A stretch of DNA of 64,000 nucleotides from NCBI GenBank assembly GCA_964420975.1, contig CAYQVH010000003.1:62001-126000 (forward strand), written 5' to 3'. Within the stretch, counting starts at the first letter, position 1. Each line of letters begins with the position of its first letter. The position numbers and the translations under genes are program-made. The notes under the pieces are model-generated. The model saw only the letters and a list, made by a program, of their open reading frames with translations, did no database searches and was not told the origin of the DNA. Source of the stretch: Accumulibacter sp964420975 (GTDB lineage Bacteria; Pseudomonadota; Gammaproteobacteria; Burkholderiales; Rhodocyclaceae). Shown piece after piece: positions 6,863 through 15,402 of the stretch.

Positions 6863-8971
6863 TCAGGCCGCTGGGGCGCTGCCTTCCTCTGCACTGATCG
6901 CTTTCATCGACAGGCGCACTCGACCCTTTTCGTCAGCCTCGAGTACTTTGACGCGCACTCGCTGGCCTTCTTTCAGGTAGTCGGCGACAGCGTTCACGCG
7001 TTCGTTGGCGATCTGCGAAATGTGGAGCAGACCGTCACGTCCCGGAAGAATGCTGACGATGGCACCAAAATCGAGCAGCTTGAGGACCGTGCCGTCGTAA
7101 GTCTTGCCAACTTCCACGTCGGCCGTGATCGCTTCGATGCGGGCGCGGGCGGCATCGGCCGCTTCGCCGCTGACCGAAGCAATGGTGATCGTGCCGTCGT
7201 CCTTGATGTCGATCGTTGTCCCGGTTTCCTCGGTAATCGCGCGGATGACGGCGCCCCCTTTGCCGATCACGTCGCGTATCTTTTCCGGGTTGATCTTCAT
7301 CGTGTACAAGCGCGGCGCGTAGGTCGACACCTCCTCGCGGTGCGCAGCCATCGATTGCTGCATCTGGTGCAGGATGTGTAAACGCGCTTCACCGGCTTGG
7401 GCGAGCGCGACTTGCATGATTTCCTTGGTAATGCCCTGGATCTTGATGTCCATTTGCAAGGCGGTGACGCCGGCTTCCGTGCCGGCGACCTTGAAGTCCA
7501 TGTCGCCGAGATGATCCTCGTCGCCGAGAATATCGGTCAGGACAGCGACGCGATTGCCGTCCTTGATCAGTCCCATGGCAATGCCGGCAACGTGCGCTTT
7601 GAGCGGTACCCCGGCGTCCATCAGCGCCAGTGAGGCGCCACAGACGCTGGCCATTGAGCTGGATCCGTTCGATTCGGTGATCTCGGAGACGACCCGCATG
7701 GTGTAAGAGAACTCTTCAGCTGACGGCAATACGGCAAGCAGCGCTCGTTTGGCGAGTCGCCCGTGACCGATCTCGCGGCGCTTTGGACTGCCGACGCGAC
7801 CACATTCGCCGGTCGCGTAAGGCGGCATGTTGTAGTGCAGCATGAAGCGTTCACGATACTCGCCGGTCAGCGCATCGATGATTTGCTCGTCGCGACCGGT
7901 GCCGAGCGTCGCCACGACAATCGCCTGCGTTTCGCCGCGCGTAAACAACGCCGAGCCGTGTGTGCGGGGAAGGAGCCCGGAACGGATGGTGATCGGCCGC
8001 ACGGTGCGCGTGTCGCGGCCGTCGATCCGTGGTTCGCCGGCGAGAATGCGGCCGCGAACGATCCTTGCTTCGGCGTCAGCCACCAGGTTGCGCACCGCAC
8101 TGGCGTCTGGCGCGTCGTCGTCGGCGGTCAGGACTTCGACCGCATAGGCGGTGATTTCCTTCAGCCGCTGGCTGCGCAGTGACTTGCTCGTGATCCGGTA
8201 GGCTTCCTGCAGCTCGCCTTCGATGAGGCGATTGAGCTTCCCATGAATGGCTTCATTACGGGCTGCCGGGGCCCAATCCCATTCGGGTTTGCCGGCCTCG
8301 TCCACGAGTTCGTTGATCGCGTTGATCGCCACCTGCATCTGTTGGTGGCCGTACACCACGGCTCCCAGCATCACCTCTTCGGACAACTCCCGCGCTTCCG
8401 ACTCGACCATCAGCACGGCGGCTTCGGTGCCGGCGACGACCAAGTCAAGAAGACTGACGTTGAGCTGCGTCGCCGTCGGGTTCAGTACATACTGGCCGTC
8501 GCAGTAGCCGACACGGGCCGCGCCAATCGGTCCCTCAAACGGGATTCCCGAAGTCGCCAGTGCCGCCGAGGCGCCCAGCAATGCGGGAACGTCGGGATCG
8601 ACTTCCGGGTTCAGGGACATCACCATGGCGACGACCTGAACCTCGTGGTAGAACCCCTCCGGAAACAGCGGGCGCAACGGGCGGTCGATGAGCCTTGAGG
8701 TCAAAGTTTCCTTTTCTGAAGGCCGACCCTCGCGTTTGAAAAATCCGCCGGGAATCCGCCCTGCGGCGTAGGTTTTTTCGATGTAATCGACCGTCAGTGG
8801 GAAGAAGTCTTGTCCCTGTTTGGCCTGCTTGTTGCCGACGACAGTCACCAGGACGACCGTATCGTCCATCGAAACGACGACTGCGCCACTGGCCTGGCGA
8901 GCGATTTCACCGGTTTCCAGGGTCACTTGATGGCCGCCGTAGGCGAATGTCTTCTTGACGAGGTTAAACAT
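6863..8971 (-). CDS. pnp: Polynucleotide phosphorylase
   Basis: A 702-residue PNPase, the phosphate-dependent 3'-5' exoribonuclease and degradosome partner that acts in the cytoplasm. Two RNase PH-like cores are visible: the first with FFPLTVDYIEKTYAAGRIPG and RPLRPLFPEGF, the second with TRGETQAIVVATLGT and the GSSSMASVCGASLALMDAG active-site region. A KH domain (KIRDVIGKGGAVIRAITEE, about 555-615) and an S1 domain (GKTYDGTVLKLLDFGAIVSI, about 620-690) follow. An AAGGAA ribosome binding site precedes the ATG. It lies downstream of rpsO in the conserved rpsO-pnp order, with the rpsO terminator between them. Confidence 0.98.
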   Translation of the reverse strand: MFNLVKKTFAYGGHQVTLETGEIARQASGAVVVSMDDTVVLVTVVGNKQAKQGQDFFPLTVDYIEKTYAAGRIPGGFFKREGRPSEKETLTSRLIDRPLRPLFPEGFYHEVQVVAMVMSLNPEVDPDVPALLGASAALATSGIPFEGPIGAARVGYCDGQYVLNPTATQLNVSLLDLVVAGTEAAVLMVESEARELSEEVMLGAVVYGHQQMQVAINAINELVDEAGKPEWDWAPAARNEAIHGKLNRLIEGELQEAYRITSKSLRSQRLKEITAYAVEVLTADDDAPDASAVRNLVADAEARIVRGRILAGEPRIDGRDTRTVRPITIRSGLLPRTHGSALFTRGETQAIVVATLGTGRDEQIIDALTGEYRERFMLHYNMPPYATGECGRVGSPKRREIGHGRLAKRALLAVLPSAEEFSYTMRVVSEITESNGSSSMASVCGASLALMDAGVPLKAHVAGIAMGLIKDGNRVAVLTDILGDEDHLGDMDFKVAGTEAGVTALQMDIKIQGITKEIMQVALAQAGEARLHILHQMQQSMAAHREEVSTYAPRLYTMKINPEKIRDVIGKGGAVIRAITEETGTTIDIKDDGTITIASVSGEAADAARARIEAITADVEVGKTYDGTVLKLLDFGAIVSILPGRDGLLHISQIANERVNAVADYLKEGQRVRVKVLEADEKGRVRLSMKAISAEEGSAPAA

Positions 8972-9064
8972 GATTTCCTTTCTCAGTAGTCTGGCGCGCG
9001 CCCGGCCCCGACCTTGGCGGATGCCTCAAGTCGCGCTATCGGGTTGACGTCATGTCACGGCAGC

Positions 9065-9101
9065 AAAAACAGCGGCTCAACCCCAATCGGGCTGGCCGCT
9101 G
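9065..9101 (-). terminator. Intrinsic terminator after rpsO
   Basis: On the minus strand, arm CAGCGGC (9095-9101) pairs with GCCGCTG (9070-9076) with an inner CCC/GGG pairing, followed by TTTTTG (9065-9069). It lies 55 bases after the rpsO stop and 94 bases before pnp, the same position as the rpsO-pnp attenuating terminator in E. coli. The rest of the 184-base gap holds the pnp ribosome binding site. Confidence 0.8.
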
Positions 9102-9155
9102 ACGGCTGTTCGGCTTACCCGCCATTCCGACCGCAGCGCGGATCGGTGCGCGGGC

Positions 9156-9425
9156 TTACTTGCGCAGGCCGAGACGCTGAATCAGCGCACGATACGAATC
9201 GACGTCGGTGCGCTTCAGATAGTCAAGCAGCTTGCGGCGTCGACTGACCATGCGCAGCAAACCGCGGCGCGAGTGGTTGTCCTTCTTGTGTTCCTTGAAG
9301 TGGCCGGTAAGGTCATTAATGCGTGCGGTGAGCAGGGCTACCTGGACCTCCGACGATCCGGTATCGCCAGCGGCACGCTGGTAGTCGGCCATGATTTGCG
9401 CTTTTTGCGCAACGGTTATCGCCAT
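9156..9425 (-). CDS. rpsO: 30S ribosomal protein S15
   Basis: 89-residue S15, a primary binder of 16S rRNA in the central domain of the small subunit. The sequence carries the family blocks QIMADYQRAAGDTGSSEVQ, LTGHFKEHKKDNHSRRGLL and RRRKLLDYLKRTD. The ATG at 9425 gives the exact family length and has an AGAGAG ribosome binding site; the upstream in-frame extension is not conserved in character. A strong promoter at 9526-9554 serves it, and a terminator separates it from pnp. Confidence 0.98.
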   Translation of the reverse strand: MAITVAQKAQIMADYQRAAGDTGSSEVQVALLTARINDLTGHFKEHKKDNHSRRGLLRMVSRRRKLLDYLKRTDVDSYRALIQRLGLRK

Positions 9426-9525
9426 GTCAAACTCTCTTTTCTGAAAAACGGCGCGGCCCCAGTTTGAGAGAGCACGCGCCAGATGGGTGATGAAACGGAC
9501 AAACGCGAGGCGAGGCAAGCGAGCG

Positions 9526-9554
9526 ATTCTAGCTTTTGGGGGGGCTCGCGACAA
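9526..9554 (-). promoter_or_regulatory. rpsO promoter
   Basis: On the minus strand TTGTCG (9549-9554), a spacer of exactly 17 bases and TAGAAT (9526-9531), a strong sigma70-type promoter. The implied leader is about 90 bases, room for the S15 autoregulatory site known in other bacteria, although no pseudoknot was worked out here. Confidence 0.65.
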
Positions 9555-9584
9555 GCGATGACCGTGCTTTTTTGTCGACTCTGC

Positions 9585-10205
9585 CTACCCAGCGTCTGCC
9601 GAGGCGACACCGGTACGGACTAGCAGGTCTTCCGTGGTGTTGAGGTTGCGAAATGCGCTGGCCTGATCGTCGAACGAGACGACGGTCGTCTTCAGCGATT
9701 GCTGCCACGCGCTGACCTGGCGCTGGCCGCTGTCGAGGAACGCGGAAAGGTGCGGTAGCAGTCGTTTCCAGCACAAACCGAAGATTGGCTGTACCCGTCC
9801 CCCCGTGCTCACGGTGGCGAGATCGGCGTGACTCTCGATCAGTGCCGCGTACAGGCGGGCGACTAGATCGTTCGGCAGGAAAGGCGAGTCGCAGGGTACG
9901 ACCGTCACCAGCGGGTAGCGCGCTTCAGTGAGCGCGGTTTGCAGGCCAGCCAGCGGACCGGCAAAACCCGGTAGCTGGTCCGCGATCACGCGGCAACCGA
10001 GAGCCCGGTAGCGCTCGCAGTTGCGATTGGCGTTGATGATCAGCTCTTCGACCTGCGGTGCGATCCGTTCGACCACCTGGCTAATGAGGGGTTTGCCGTC
10101 GAACAGCACCCAGCCCTTGTCGGCTCCGGCCATGCGCGTCCCGCGGCCGCCGGCGAGAACGACGCCGGTGATGGCTGGCCGCGTCGGCTTCGTCGCTTCA
10201 GCCAA
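9585..10205 (-). CDS. mobA: Molybdenum cofactor guanylyltransferase
   Basis: About 206 residues. MobA joins GMP to molybdopterin to make the guanine dinucleotide cofactor used by DMSO-reductase-family enzymes. The nucleotide-binding start GVVLAGGRGTRMAGADKGWV, GFAGPLAGLQTAL and the metal-binding VPCDSPFLP are diagnostic. The start is uncertain: a TTG at 10205 overlaps the end of the preceding gene by 8 bases and puts the GG-loop at the usual position near residue 10, while the longer frame to 10289 would add a basic tail inside the upstream gene. Probable last gene of a minus-strand run from 13212. No molybdoenzyme gene is in the window. Confidence 0.85.
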   Translation of the reverse strand: MAEATKPTRPAITGVVLAGGRGTRMAGADKGWVLFDGKPLISQVVERIAPQVEELIINANRNCERYRALGCRVIADQLPGFAGPLAGLQTALTEARYPLVTVVPCDSPFLPNDLVARLYAALIESHADLATVSTGGRVQPIFGLCWKRLLPHLSAFLDSGQRQVSAWQQSLKTTVVSFDDQASAFRNLNTTEDLLVRTGVASADAG

Positions 10206-10761
10206 AGCCGGGTAGCCACGCGCTTTGCGGCGTGACCGTCGTCGCTTCGAGCGTACCCTGGAAAAGCGCTTCGATGACTGGCGGTTCACGCCAGCGCTCG
10301 TTCATGAACGTCAGTCCGGCTTCCTCGACCAAGGCGCCTTTCCAATAGTAGTTGGCGATCGTGTCGAGGGTCGTCAGCGTCAGGCTGTGGGGCAGGCGCA
10401 GGTAATCGAGCCAGCTCGAATCGTGGAAGGAACAGAGATAGCTTCCCTTGCTACGCGCCCGCACGAGCGTCTTGCCGAAAACCCTCGCCGGGTGCTTGGC
10501 GCGAAACGTTTCTGCGTCGATCCGGGTGGCAAACAAGAGCAGCGCATGTAGGCGGCTCGGAAACTCGCGGTAGAGCCGTTGCCGGAAGTACTCGAGGTGG
10601 TACTCGGCAAAATAGTTCTGGACGGTCGTGAACTGGTCTTCCGGCAGCGACTTGCCGAAAGGGTTGCCCACCAGGACGTCCCAGCCGGGAAGCTCGGCGC
10701 CATCGTCGAGCCAGGCGTACAACTCCAGGGTCGTGCTATCGCGCAGCAGATGGTCCATCAC
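10198..10761 (-). CDS. Hypothetical protein between proQ and mobA
   Basis: A 187-residue protein I do not recognise with confidence. It is acidic and aromatic-rich, soluble, without signal peptide or membrane segment. Notable segments are ELPGWDVLVGNPFGKSLPED, EFPSRLHALLLFATRIDAET (about 66-85) and YLCSFHDSSWLDYLRLPHSL. The PSR-x-x-ALL then A-x-x-F layout faintly recalls small ADP-ribosyltransferase-fold families such as DUF2441; this is a guess from pattern only. It overlaps mobA by 8 bases and follows the ProQ-domain gene by 27, so it is very likely co-transcribed with both. Confidence 0.6.
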   Translation of the reverse strand: MMDHLLRDSTTLELYAWLDDGAELPGWDVLVGNPFGKSLPEDQFTTVQNYFAEYHLEYFRQRLYREFPSRLHALLLFATRIDAETFRAKHPARVFGKTLVRARSKGSYLCSFHDSSWLDYLRLPHSLTLTTLDTIANYYWKGALVEEAGLTFMNERWREPPVIEALFQGTLEATTVTPQSAWLPGFG

Positions 10762-10788
10762 CCGTGCTGCCAGTCGCTCGTCGCCCGC

Positions 10789-11217
10789 TTATCGATTGCG
10801 GCCAAATTTTTCCACGAGCTGGTGGAGCTTCAGGGTTCGTCGCTGGGCAAGTGCTTCCGCTTCGCGCTGGGCCTTGCGCTGTGCTGCCTGTTGCTGCAGG
10901 CGCGCCTCGACGAGCTGCGCCGCTCGGCTGCGGTGTTCGGGGAGCACCTCGCCCTCCGGCTTGCCGTCCAGATCGTAACGGAGCGTCGCGCGCGCCGTCA
11001 TTTTCAGGTAGCGCAGCGATCGGGTATGCATTCCGAGCGCAACGCGCAGGAGCTTGCGATCGAGGTCGGGCAGTCGGGCCAGGAGCTGCTTGTCAATCCC
11101 GATGGCGAGCGGTTGGCCATCGCGAAAAACGGCGAACTCCGCGATCAGCCGGTCGAGGAGCCGACGGCCAGCAGCGGCTGGAGAAGGCTCGTGGACAGGG
11201 GGTTCCGATGACACCAC
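10789..11217 (-). CDS. ProQ/FinO-domain RNA-binding protein
   Basis: 142 residues with a ProQ/FinO domain at about 15-110: FAVFRDGQPLAIGIDKQLL, LDRKLLRVALGMHTRSLRYL and an RATLRYDLDGKPEGEV segment. The C-terminus (about 95-142) is a basic, Gln/Arg/Ala-rich helix. FinO-domain proteins bind structured sRNA and mRNA 3' ends and affect their stability and pairing. The GTG start at 11217 lies only 9 bases after the stop of the acyl-CoA reductase gene, so the two are probably one transcript. Targets are unknown. It lacks a long C-terminal Tudor-like domain, so it is a minimal FinO-domain protein. Confidence 0.85.
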   Translation of the reverse strand: MVSSEPPVHEPSPAAAGRRLLDRLIAEFAVFRDGQPLAIGIDKQLLARLPDLDRKLLRVALGMHTRSLRYLKMTARATLRYDLDGKPEGEVLPEHRSRAAQLVEARLQQQAAQRKAQREAEALAQRRTLKLHQLVEKFGRNR

Positions 11218-11226
11218 GTCGGCCAG

Positions 11227-13212
11227 TCAGAAGTGAATGCCACGCATGATCTGCGAGAATGCGATCTGATCCGCGCTCTGTTCTATCGCCTGCCCTTTCT
11301 GGTGAAGGGCGGCGCTAGAGTCGGGGAACATGCGGAAAGTGGTGTTCATCATGATCTGTGCCGCCTTGGGCGTTACCGAGTGCAGGAGAGCGCCAAAAAT
11401 GCCGAGACGCGTTGCGATACGCACCGGCTTGTGAATGATCGCCTCGACGACCATGTCGGCAGCGTCTTCAGGCGAAAGTGTCGGCACCTGATCGTAGAGT
11501 TTGGTTGGCGCGATCATCGGCGTCTTGACCAAAGGCATGTTGATCGTCGTGAAGTCGATTCCACGATCGGCCAACTCGGACGCTGCGCAACGGGCCCAGG
11601 CGTCGAGTGCCGCCTTCGAGGCGACGTAGGCCGAGAAGCGTGGGGCGTTGGTCAACACGCCGATCGACGAGATGTTGATCACGTGGCCGCTGCGCTTGGC
11701 AATCATCGCCGGCAGCAGGCCCATAGTCAGTCGCAGAGCGCCAAAATAGTTGACCTCCATCGTGCGCTCGAAATCATGGAAACGGTCGAAAGAGTTTTCG
11801 AGGCCACGCCGGATCGATCGGCCGGCGTTGTTGACCAGGATGTCAACTCCCCCATGTTCGCGGGTAACCGTCTGCACAAACTCAGCGCATTGCTGGGGGC
11901 TGGCAACGTCTACCGAGTACGTCACCAAGCGTAGCCCGTCGGCTTCAAACTCGCGTCGTGTTTCGTCGAGAGCCTGGGCGTCGCGGGCGATGGTGATGGC
12001 CACGGCTCCCGCTTCGGCCAGCTTGCGTACCGTTGCCTTGCCAATCCCGGACGATCCGCCGGTGACGAGAACGACCTTGCCTTCGACCTGACCGCGCAGC
12101 GTACGGTCGATGAAGAGGTCGGGGTCGAGATGGCGTTCCCAGTAGTCCCACAGGCGCCAGGCGTAGCTGTCGAGAGGCGGAACGCTGATGCCGCTGCCTT
12201 TGAGCGCACGCTGGGTTTCGCGGCAGTCGAAGCGGGTCGGATAATTGATGAAGTCGAAAATGTCCTCGGGCAGGCCGAGGTCGGTCATCACCGCCCGCCG
12301 GATTCGGCGTACCGGGGTGAGGGCAAACATCGCCTTGCGTACCGATCCGGGGATGAAGCCGAGCAGGGCGGCATTGACCCGCATCGCCATTTCCGGTGCG
12401 TGCGCGGCACGGGCAAAGGTGTTCAGCAGGTCGCCGACCCGCATCGGCGTCGGGTCGGTGAGGTGAAAGCAATGACCGTCCTCGCCGTCGAGATGGGCAA
12501 TGTGGTCCATGGCGGCGACCACGAAGTCGACCGGAACGACATTGATACGGCCACCCTCGATACCAATGGTCGGCATCCACGACGGGAGTAAGTGGCGGAT
12601 CCTCTGGATCAACTTGAAGAAGTAATACGGGCCGTCGATTTTGTCCATTTCGCCGGTTCGCGAGTCGCCGACGACGATCCCCGGACGAAAGATTCGCCAG
12701 GGAACGGTGCATTCCCTGCGCACAACCGCTTCCGAGTCGTGTTTGGTGCGGAAGTAGGGTTTATTGAGGTTCTCTGCCTCGTCGAACATGTCCTCGCGGA
12801 ACAATCCTTCAAACAGGCCGGCGGCGGCAATCGAACTGACGAGGTGAAAGTGCCGGGTAGCGACGGACTCGGCGAAGCGCACCGCGTTTCGGGTGCCGTC
12901 GACGTTGACCTGCTGCTGTTCCTCTGCGCCCGCCTTGAGGTCGTAGATGGCGGCAAGATGAAAGAAGTGGTCGATGCGACCGGCGAGTCGTTCTCGTGTC
13001 TCGGCATCGACTCCCAGTGCCGGCTGCGTGAGGTCGCCGACGACCGGAATCGCCCGGCTCGGGTCAACCTGCCAGTAGGCATAGAGATCCGCCAGCCGCG
13101 TCGACTCGCTACTGCGGGTGAGAAAGTGGACGACGGCATCCGGTCGCGACAGGAGCTTGGCGACGAGCCGTTTGCCAATAAAACCGGTGGCGCCGGTCAC
13201 GAAGTACTCCAT
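11227..13212 (-). CDS. Alcohol-forming fatty acyl-CoA reductase (tandem SDR)
   Basis: 661 residues, the same length as the Marinobacter wax-ester-pathway fatty acyl-CoA reductase that I recall and closely alike along its length. It would reduce long-chain acyl-CoA to fatty alcohol with NADPH. The N-terminal half is an extended SDR/NAD-binding domain (TGATGFIGKRL at about 6-16; Tyr153 and Lys157 in YFRTKH). The C-terminal half is a classical SDR (TGGSSGIGKAT near 385; NNAGRSIRRGL; YVASK near 529; NMPLVKTPMIAPTK). I chose the ATG at 13212, which has a GGAGAG ribosome binding site, over an ATG 18 bases upstream. Divergent to a phasin gene; a wax ester synthase gene lies 5 kb away. Confidence 0.88.
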   Translation of the reverse strand: MEYFVTGATGFIGKRLVAKLLSRPDAVVHFLTRSSESTRLADLYAYWQVDPSRAIPVVGDLTQPALGVDAETRERLAGRIDHFFHLAAIYDLKAGAEEQQQVNVDGTRNAVRFAESVATRHFHLVSSIAAAGLFEGLFREDMFDEAENLNKPYFRTKHDSEAVVRRECTVPWRIFRPGIVVGDSRTGEMDKIDGPYYFFKLIQRIRHLLPSWMPTIGIEGGRINVVPVDFVVAAMDHIAHLDGEDGHCFHLTDPTPMRVGDLLNTFARAAHAPEMAMRVNAALLGFIPGSVRKAMFALTPVRRIRRAVMTDLGLPEDIFDFINYPTRFDCRETQRALKGSGISVPPLDSYAWRLWDYWERHLDPDLFIDRTLRGQVEGKVVLVTGGSSGIGKATVRKLAEAGAVAITIARDAQALDETRREFEADGLRLVTYSVDVASPQQCAEFVQTVTREHGGVDILVNNAGRSIRRGLENSFDRFHDFERTMEVNYFGALRLTMGLLPAMIAKRSGHVINISSIGVLTNAPRFSAYVASKAALDAWARCAASELADRGIDFTTINMPLVKTPMIAPTKLYDQVPTLSPEDAADMVVEAIIHKPVRIATRLGIFGALLHSVTPKAAQIMMNTTFRMFPDSSAALHQKGQAIEQSADQIAFSQIMRGIHF

Positions 13213-13358
13213 TCGTCTCTCCTTCAGCAAGTGGGCGCCGGTGCCAACGCGATCGTCAACCCTTTAGTGTGCGTCCTCTAGATATTGTCACTACACTCGC
13301 TTCTCAGGGCAAGCAGAAACCGGCCTGCCTTTCGATGTCAATCGTCTAGGAGATCAAG

Positions 13359-13898
13359 ATGGGTAAGAAACTCAAGGAACTGGCAGGTGGTCTGAGCGAG
13401 AGTCAGCTGGCAACGACAGTCAAGGAATCGGCGCAGCAGATCTGGTTGGCTGGGCTCGGCGCTTTCGCCAAGGCGCAGGAGGAAGGCGGCAAGGTGTTTG
13501 AAGCACTGGTGAAGGAAGGCGAAAACATTCAATCGAAGACGCGCGAAATGACCGGTGAGAAGATCGCGCAAGTGGCCGGCAAGGCAGCGGGCACGTGGGA
13601 TCGGCTTGAACAGGTGTTCGAGGATCGTGTCGCGCGCGCCTTGGGTAGTCTTGGCGTGCCGAGCAAGCAGGATATCGAGAGTCTGTCGAAGCGTGTCGTC
13701 GAGCTGAGCAAGGCGGTGCAGGAACTGACTGAAGGCAAAGGTTCGGCAGGGGCGACGCCAGTCTCTCCGGCCGACACGGACGTTGTGGCGGAAGCAACCG
13801 CCAAGCCGGCGCCGCGGCCACGGGCGCGCAAGCCGGCGACGCCACCGCCGGTTACGCCGGCCGATGTGCTTGGCACGATGCCGCAAGGCAAAGAGTAG
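13359..13898 (+). CDS. Phasin, PhaI/PhaF-type granule-associated protein
   Basis: 179 residues. Residues about 20-125 are amphipathic helix of the polyhydroxyalkanoate granule-associated family (QQIWLAGLGAFAKAQEEGGK, FEALVKEGENIQSK, then a coiled coil LSKRVVELSKAVQELTEG). The tail is Ala/Pro-rich with basic PRPRARKPA, recalling the DNA-binding tails of PhaF-like proteins in a shortened form. Phasins coat PHA or neutral-lipid granules and affect their size and segregation. An AGGAGA ribosome binding site precedes the ATG. It is divergent to the acyl-CoA reductase and upstream of a patatin-like lipase and a PhaD-like regulator. Confidence 0.88.
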   Translation: MGKKLKELAGGLSESQLATTVKESAQQIWLAGLGAFAKAQEEGGKVFEALVKEGENIQSKTREMTGEKIAQVAGKAAGTWDRLEQVFEDRVARALGSLGVPSKQDIESLSKRVVELSKAVQELTEGKGSAGATPVSPADTDVVAEATAKPAPRPRARKPATPPPVTPADVLGTMPQGKE

Positions 13899-13911
13899 CC
13901 GGCTGCGTCGT

Positions 13912-13936
13912 AGGCTCCGGTCGTTGACCGGAGCCT
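13912..13936 (+). terminator. Strong hairpin after the phasin gene
   Basis: Perfect 11-base stem (aggctccggtc at 13912-13922, gaccggagcct at 13926-13936) with a 3-base loop, 14 bases after the phasin stop. No U-tract follows, so it may act as a weak terminator or protect the 3' end of the phasin mRNA. Confidence 0.5.
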
Positions 13937-14043
13937 GGCGCTTCGGCCGACAGGTCGGATGGCGCTTGATCGTGTGACGGAGGAGTGCGCGCGCGCCCGG
14001 CGCGAGGCGGTCAGGGACCGCGCTTTGCCTTGAGGGAGGCTCG

Positions 14044-15402
14044 ATGTCGGCAGCAGACATGAAGTCGAAGGTCGCGCTGGCGCTCGCCGGGGGCGGTCCG
14101 GTGGGCGGGATCTACGAGGTTGGCGCGATGGCGGCGTTGGCCGAAGCGCTCGACGGCTTCGATTTTCGACAGTTCGACGTTTATGTTGGCGTCAGTTCGG
14201 GCGCTTTCATCGCAGCAGCGGTGGCGAACGGAATGGGGCCGGCGCAACTGGCTCGGATGCTGGTTGAGGATGACACGGACGAAGTCTTCGATCCAAACTT
14301 GCTGTTGAGACCGGCTTTTGGCGAGTATTTCCGGCGCACGTTGTCGTTTCCGGTCTTGCTATGGACGTCACTGCGACAGTACCTGTCCGATCCCTGGCAC
14401 CTGCGTTTGGTGGAGGTGCTGCAGGGTCTTAGTCATGCGATACCGGCCGGCGTCTTCAACAGCGCGGGGATCGATCAACTACTGAGGCGACTGTTTTCCA
14501 CTGGTGGGCGCACGAACGACTTTCGCCAACTGAAGAAGCGCCTGTTCATTGTCGCGACCGATCTTGATACCGGAGAATCAGTAGCTTTTGGCTCCCCCGG
14601 GCACGACGATGTTCCGATCTCGGTCGCGGTACAGGCGAGCACTGCCTTGCCTGGGCTTTTCCCGCCGGTGCGCATCGGCGACCGCTACTTCGTCGACGGG
14701 GCGCTGATCAAGACGTTGCACGCGTCGGTGGCGTTGCACGAAGGCGCCGACCTCGTGATTTGCGTCAATCCGCTGGTACCCTTCGATTCGCGTCTGGCAG
14801 CGCGGCGACAGGGATCCGACAAGGCGTCACGGGCCTCCCGGCATCTCGTCGATGGCGGCCTGCCGGTCGTCCTGTCACAAACCTTTCGAGCGATCATCCA
14901 CTCGCGCATGCGCACCGGCATGGACCGTTACCGGCTCGAGTTCGAAGGCCGCGACGTCGTACTCTTCGAGCCGACGCGCGACGACGCGGACATGTTTTAC
15001 ACCAATGTCTTTAGCTATCGCGATCGTACGCGTCTCTGCGAGCACGCCTATCAACGGACCCGCAGCGAGCTCTATCGCCGGCGGCACGAGCTGCAGGCGG
15101 TTTTCGAACGTCACGGCATCGAACTCAATCTCGGTGTGCTGAAGGATCACAGCCGCTCGCTGCTGGCGCGAAAGCGGCGACCCGATCTGGCGAGCAGCAC
15201 GAGCGCGCTGGAGGCCGCCCTCGCGGATCTCGAATCGTGGTTGGTTGAGGCGACGCGTCGAACCGGAGTTGAACGTGACGAGGGGGATGCGGGTCGGCCA
15301 TACTCTGCTCAGTCGAAGGATGCTATGCTCGGTTCCGCCAAGCGTCAGGGGAGCGAGGATGGAGAGGAAGCCGAAGCGGCGTACGCGCGAACGGATCGTT
15401 GA
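14044..15402 (+). CDS. Patatin-like phospholipase / acylhydrolase
   Basis: 452 residues. The patatin fold uses a Ser-Asp dyad: oxyanion loop GGGPVGGIYEVGA (about 15-27), nucleophile motif GVSSG (about 47-51) and the partner aspartate in VDGALIK (about 217). It would hydrolyse acyl esters of phospholipids or stored lipids. The C-terminal third is basic and helical, and the last 40 residues, overlapping the TetR gene by 44 bases, are low-complexity and may not matter. A gagggaggctcg ribosome binding site precedes the ATG. Its place between a phasin and a PhaD-like regulator suggests a role at storage granules; this is inference. Confidence 0.85.
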   Translation: MSAADMKSKVALALAGGGPVGGIYEVGAMAALAEALDGFDFRQFDVYVGVSSGAFIAAAVANGMGPAQLARMLVEDDTDEVFDPNLLLRPAFGEYFRRTLSFPVLLWTSLRQYLSDPWHLRLVEVLQGLSHAIPAGVFNSAGIDQLLRRLFSTGGRTNDFRQLKKRLFIVATDLDTGESVAFGSPGHDDVPISVAVQASTALPGLFPPVRIGDRYFVDGALIKTLHASVALHEGADLVICVNPLVPFDSRLAARRQGSDKASRASRHLVDGGLPVVLSQTFRAIIHSRMRTGMDRYRLEFEGRDVVLFEPTRDDADMFYTNVFSYRDRTRLCEHAYQRTRSELYRRRHELQAVFERHGIELNLGVLKDHSRSLLARKRRPDLASSTSALEAALADLESWLVEATRRTGVERDEGDAGRPYSAQSKDAMLGSAKRQGSEDGEEAEAAYARTDR

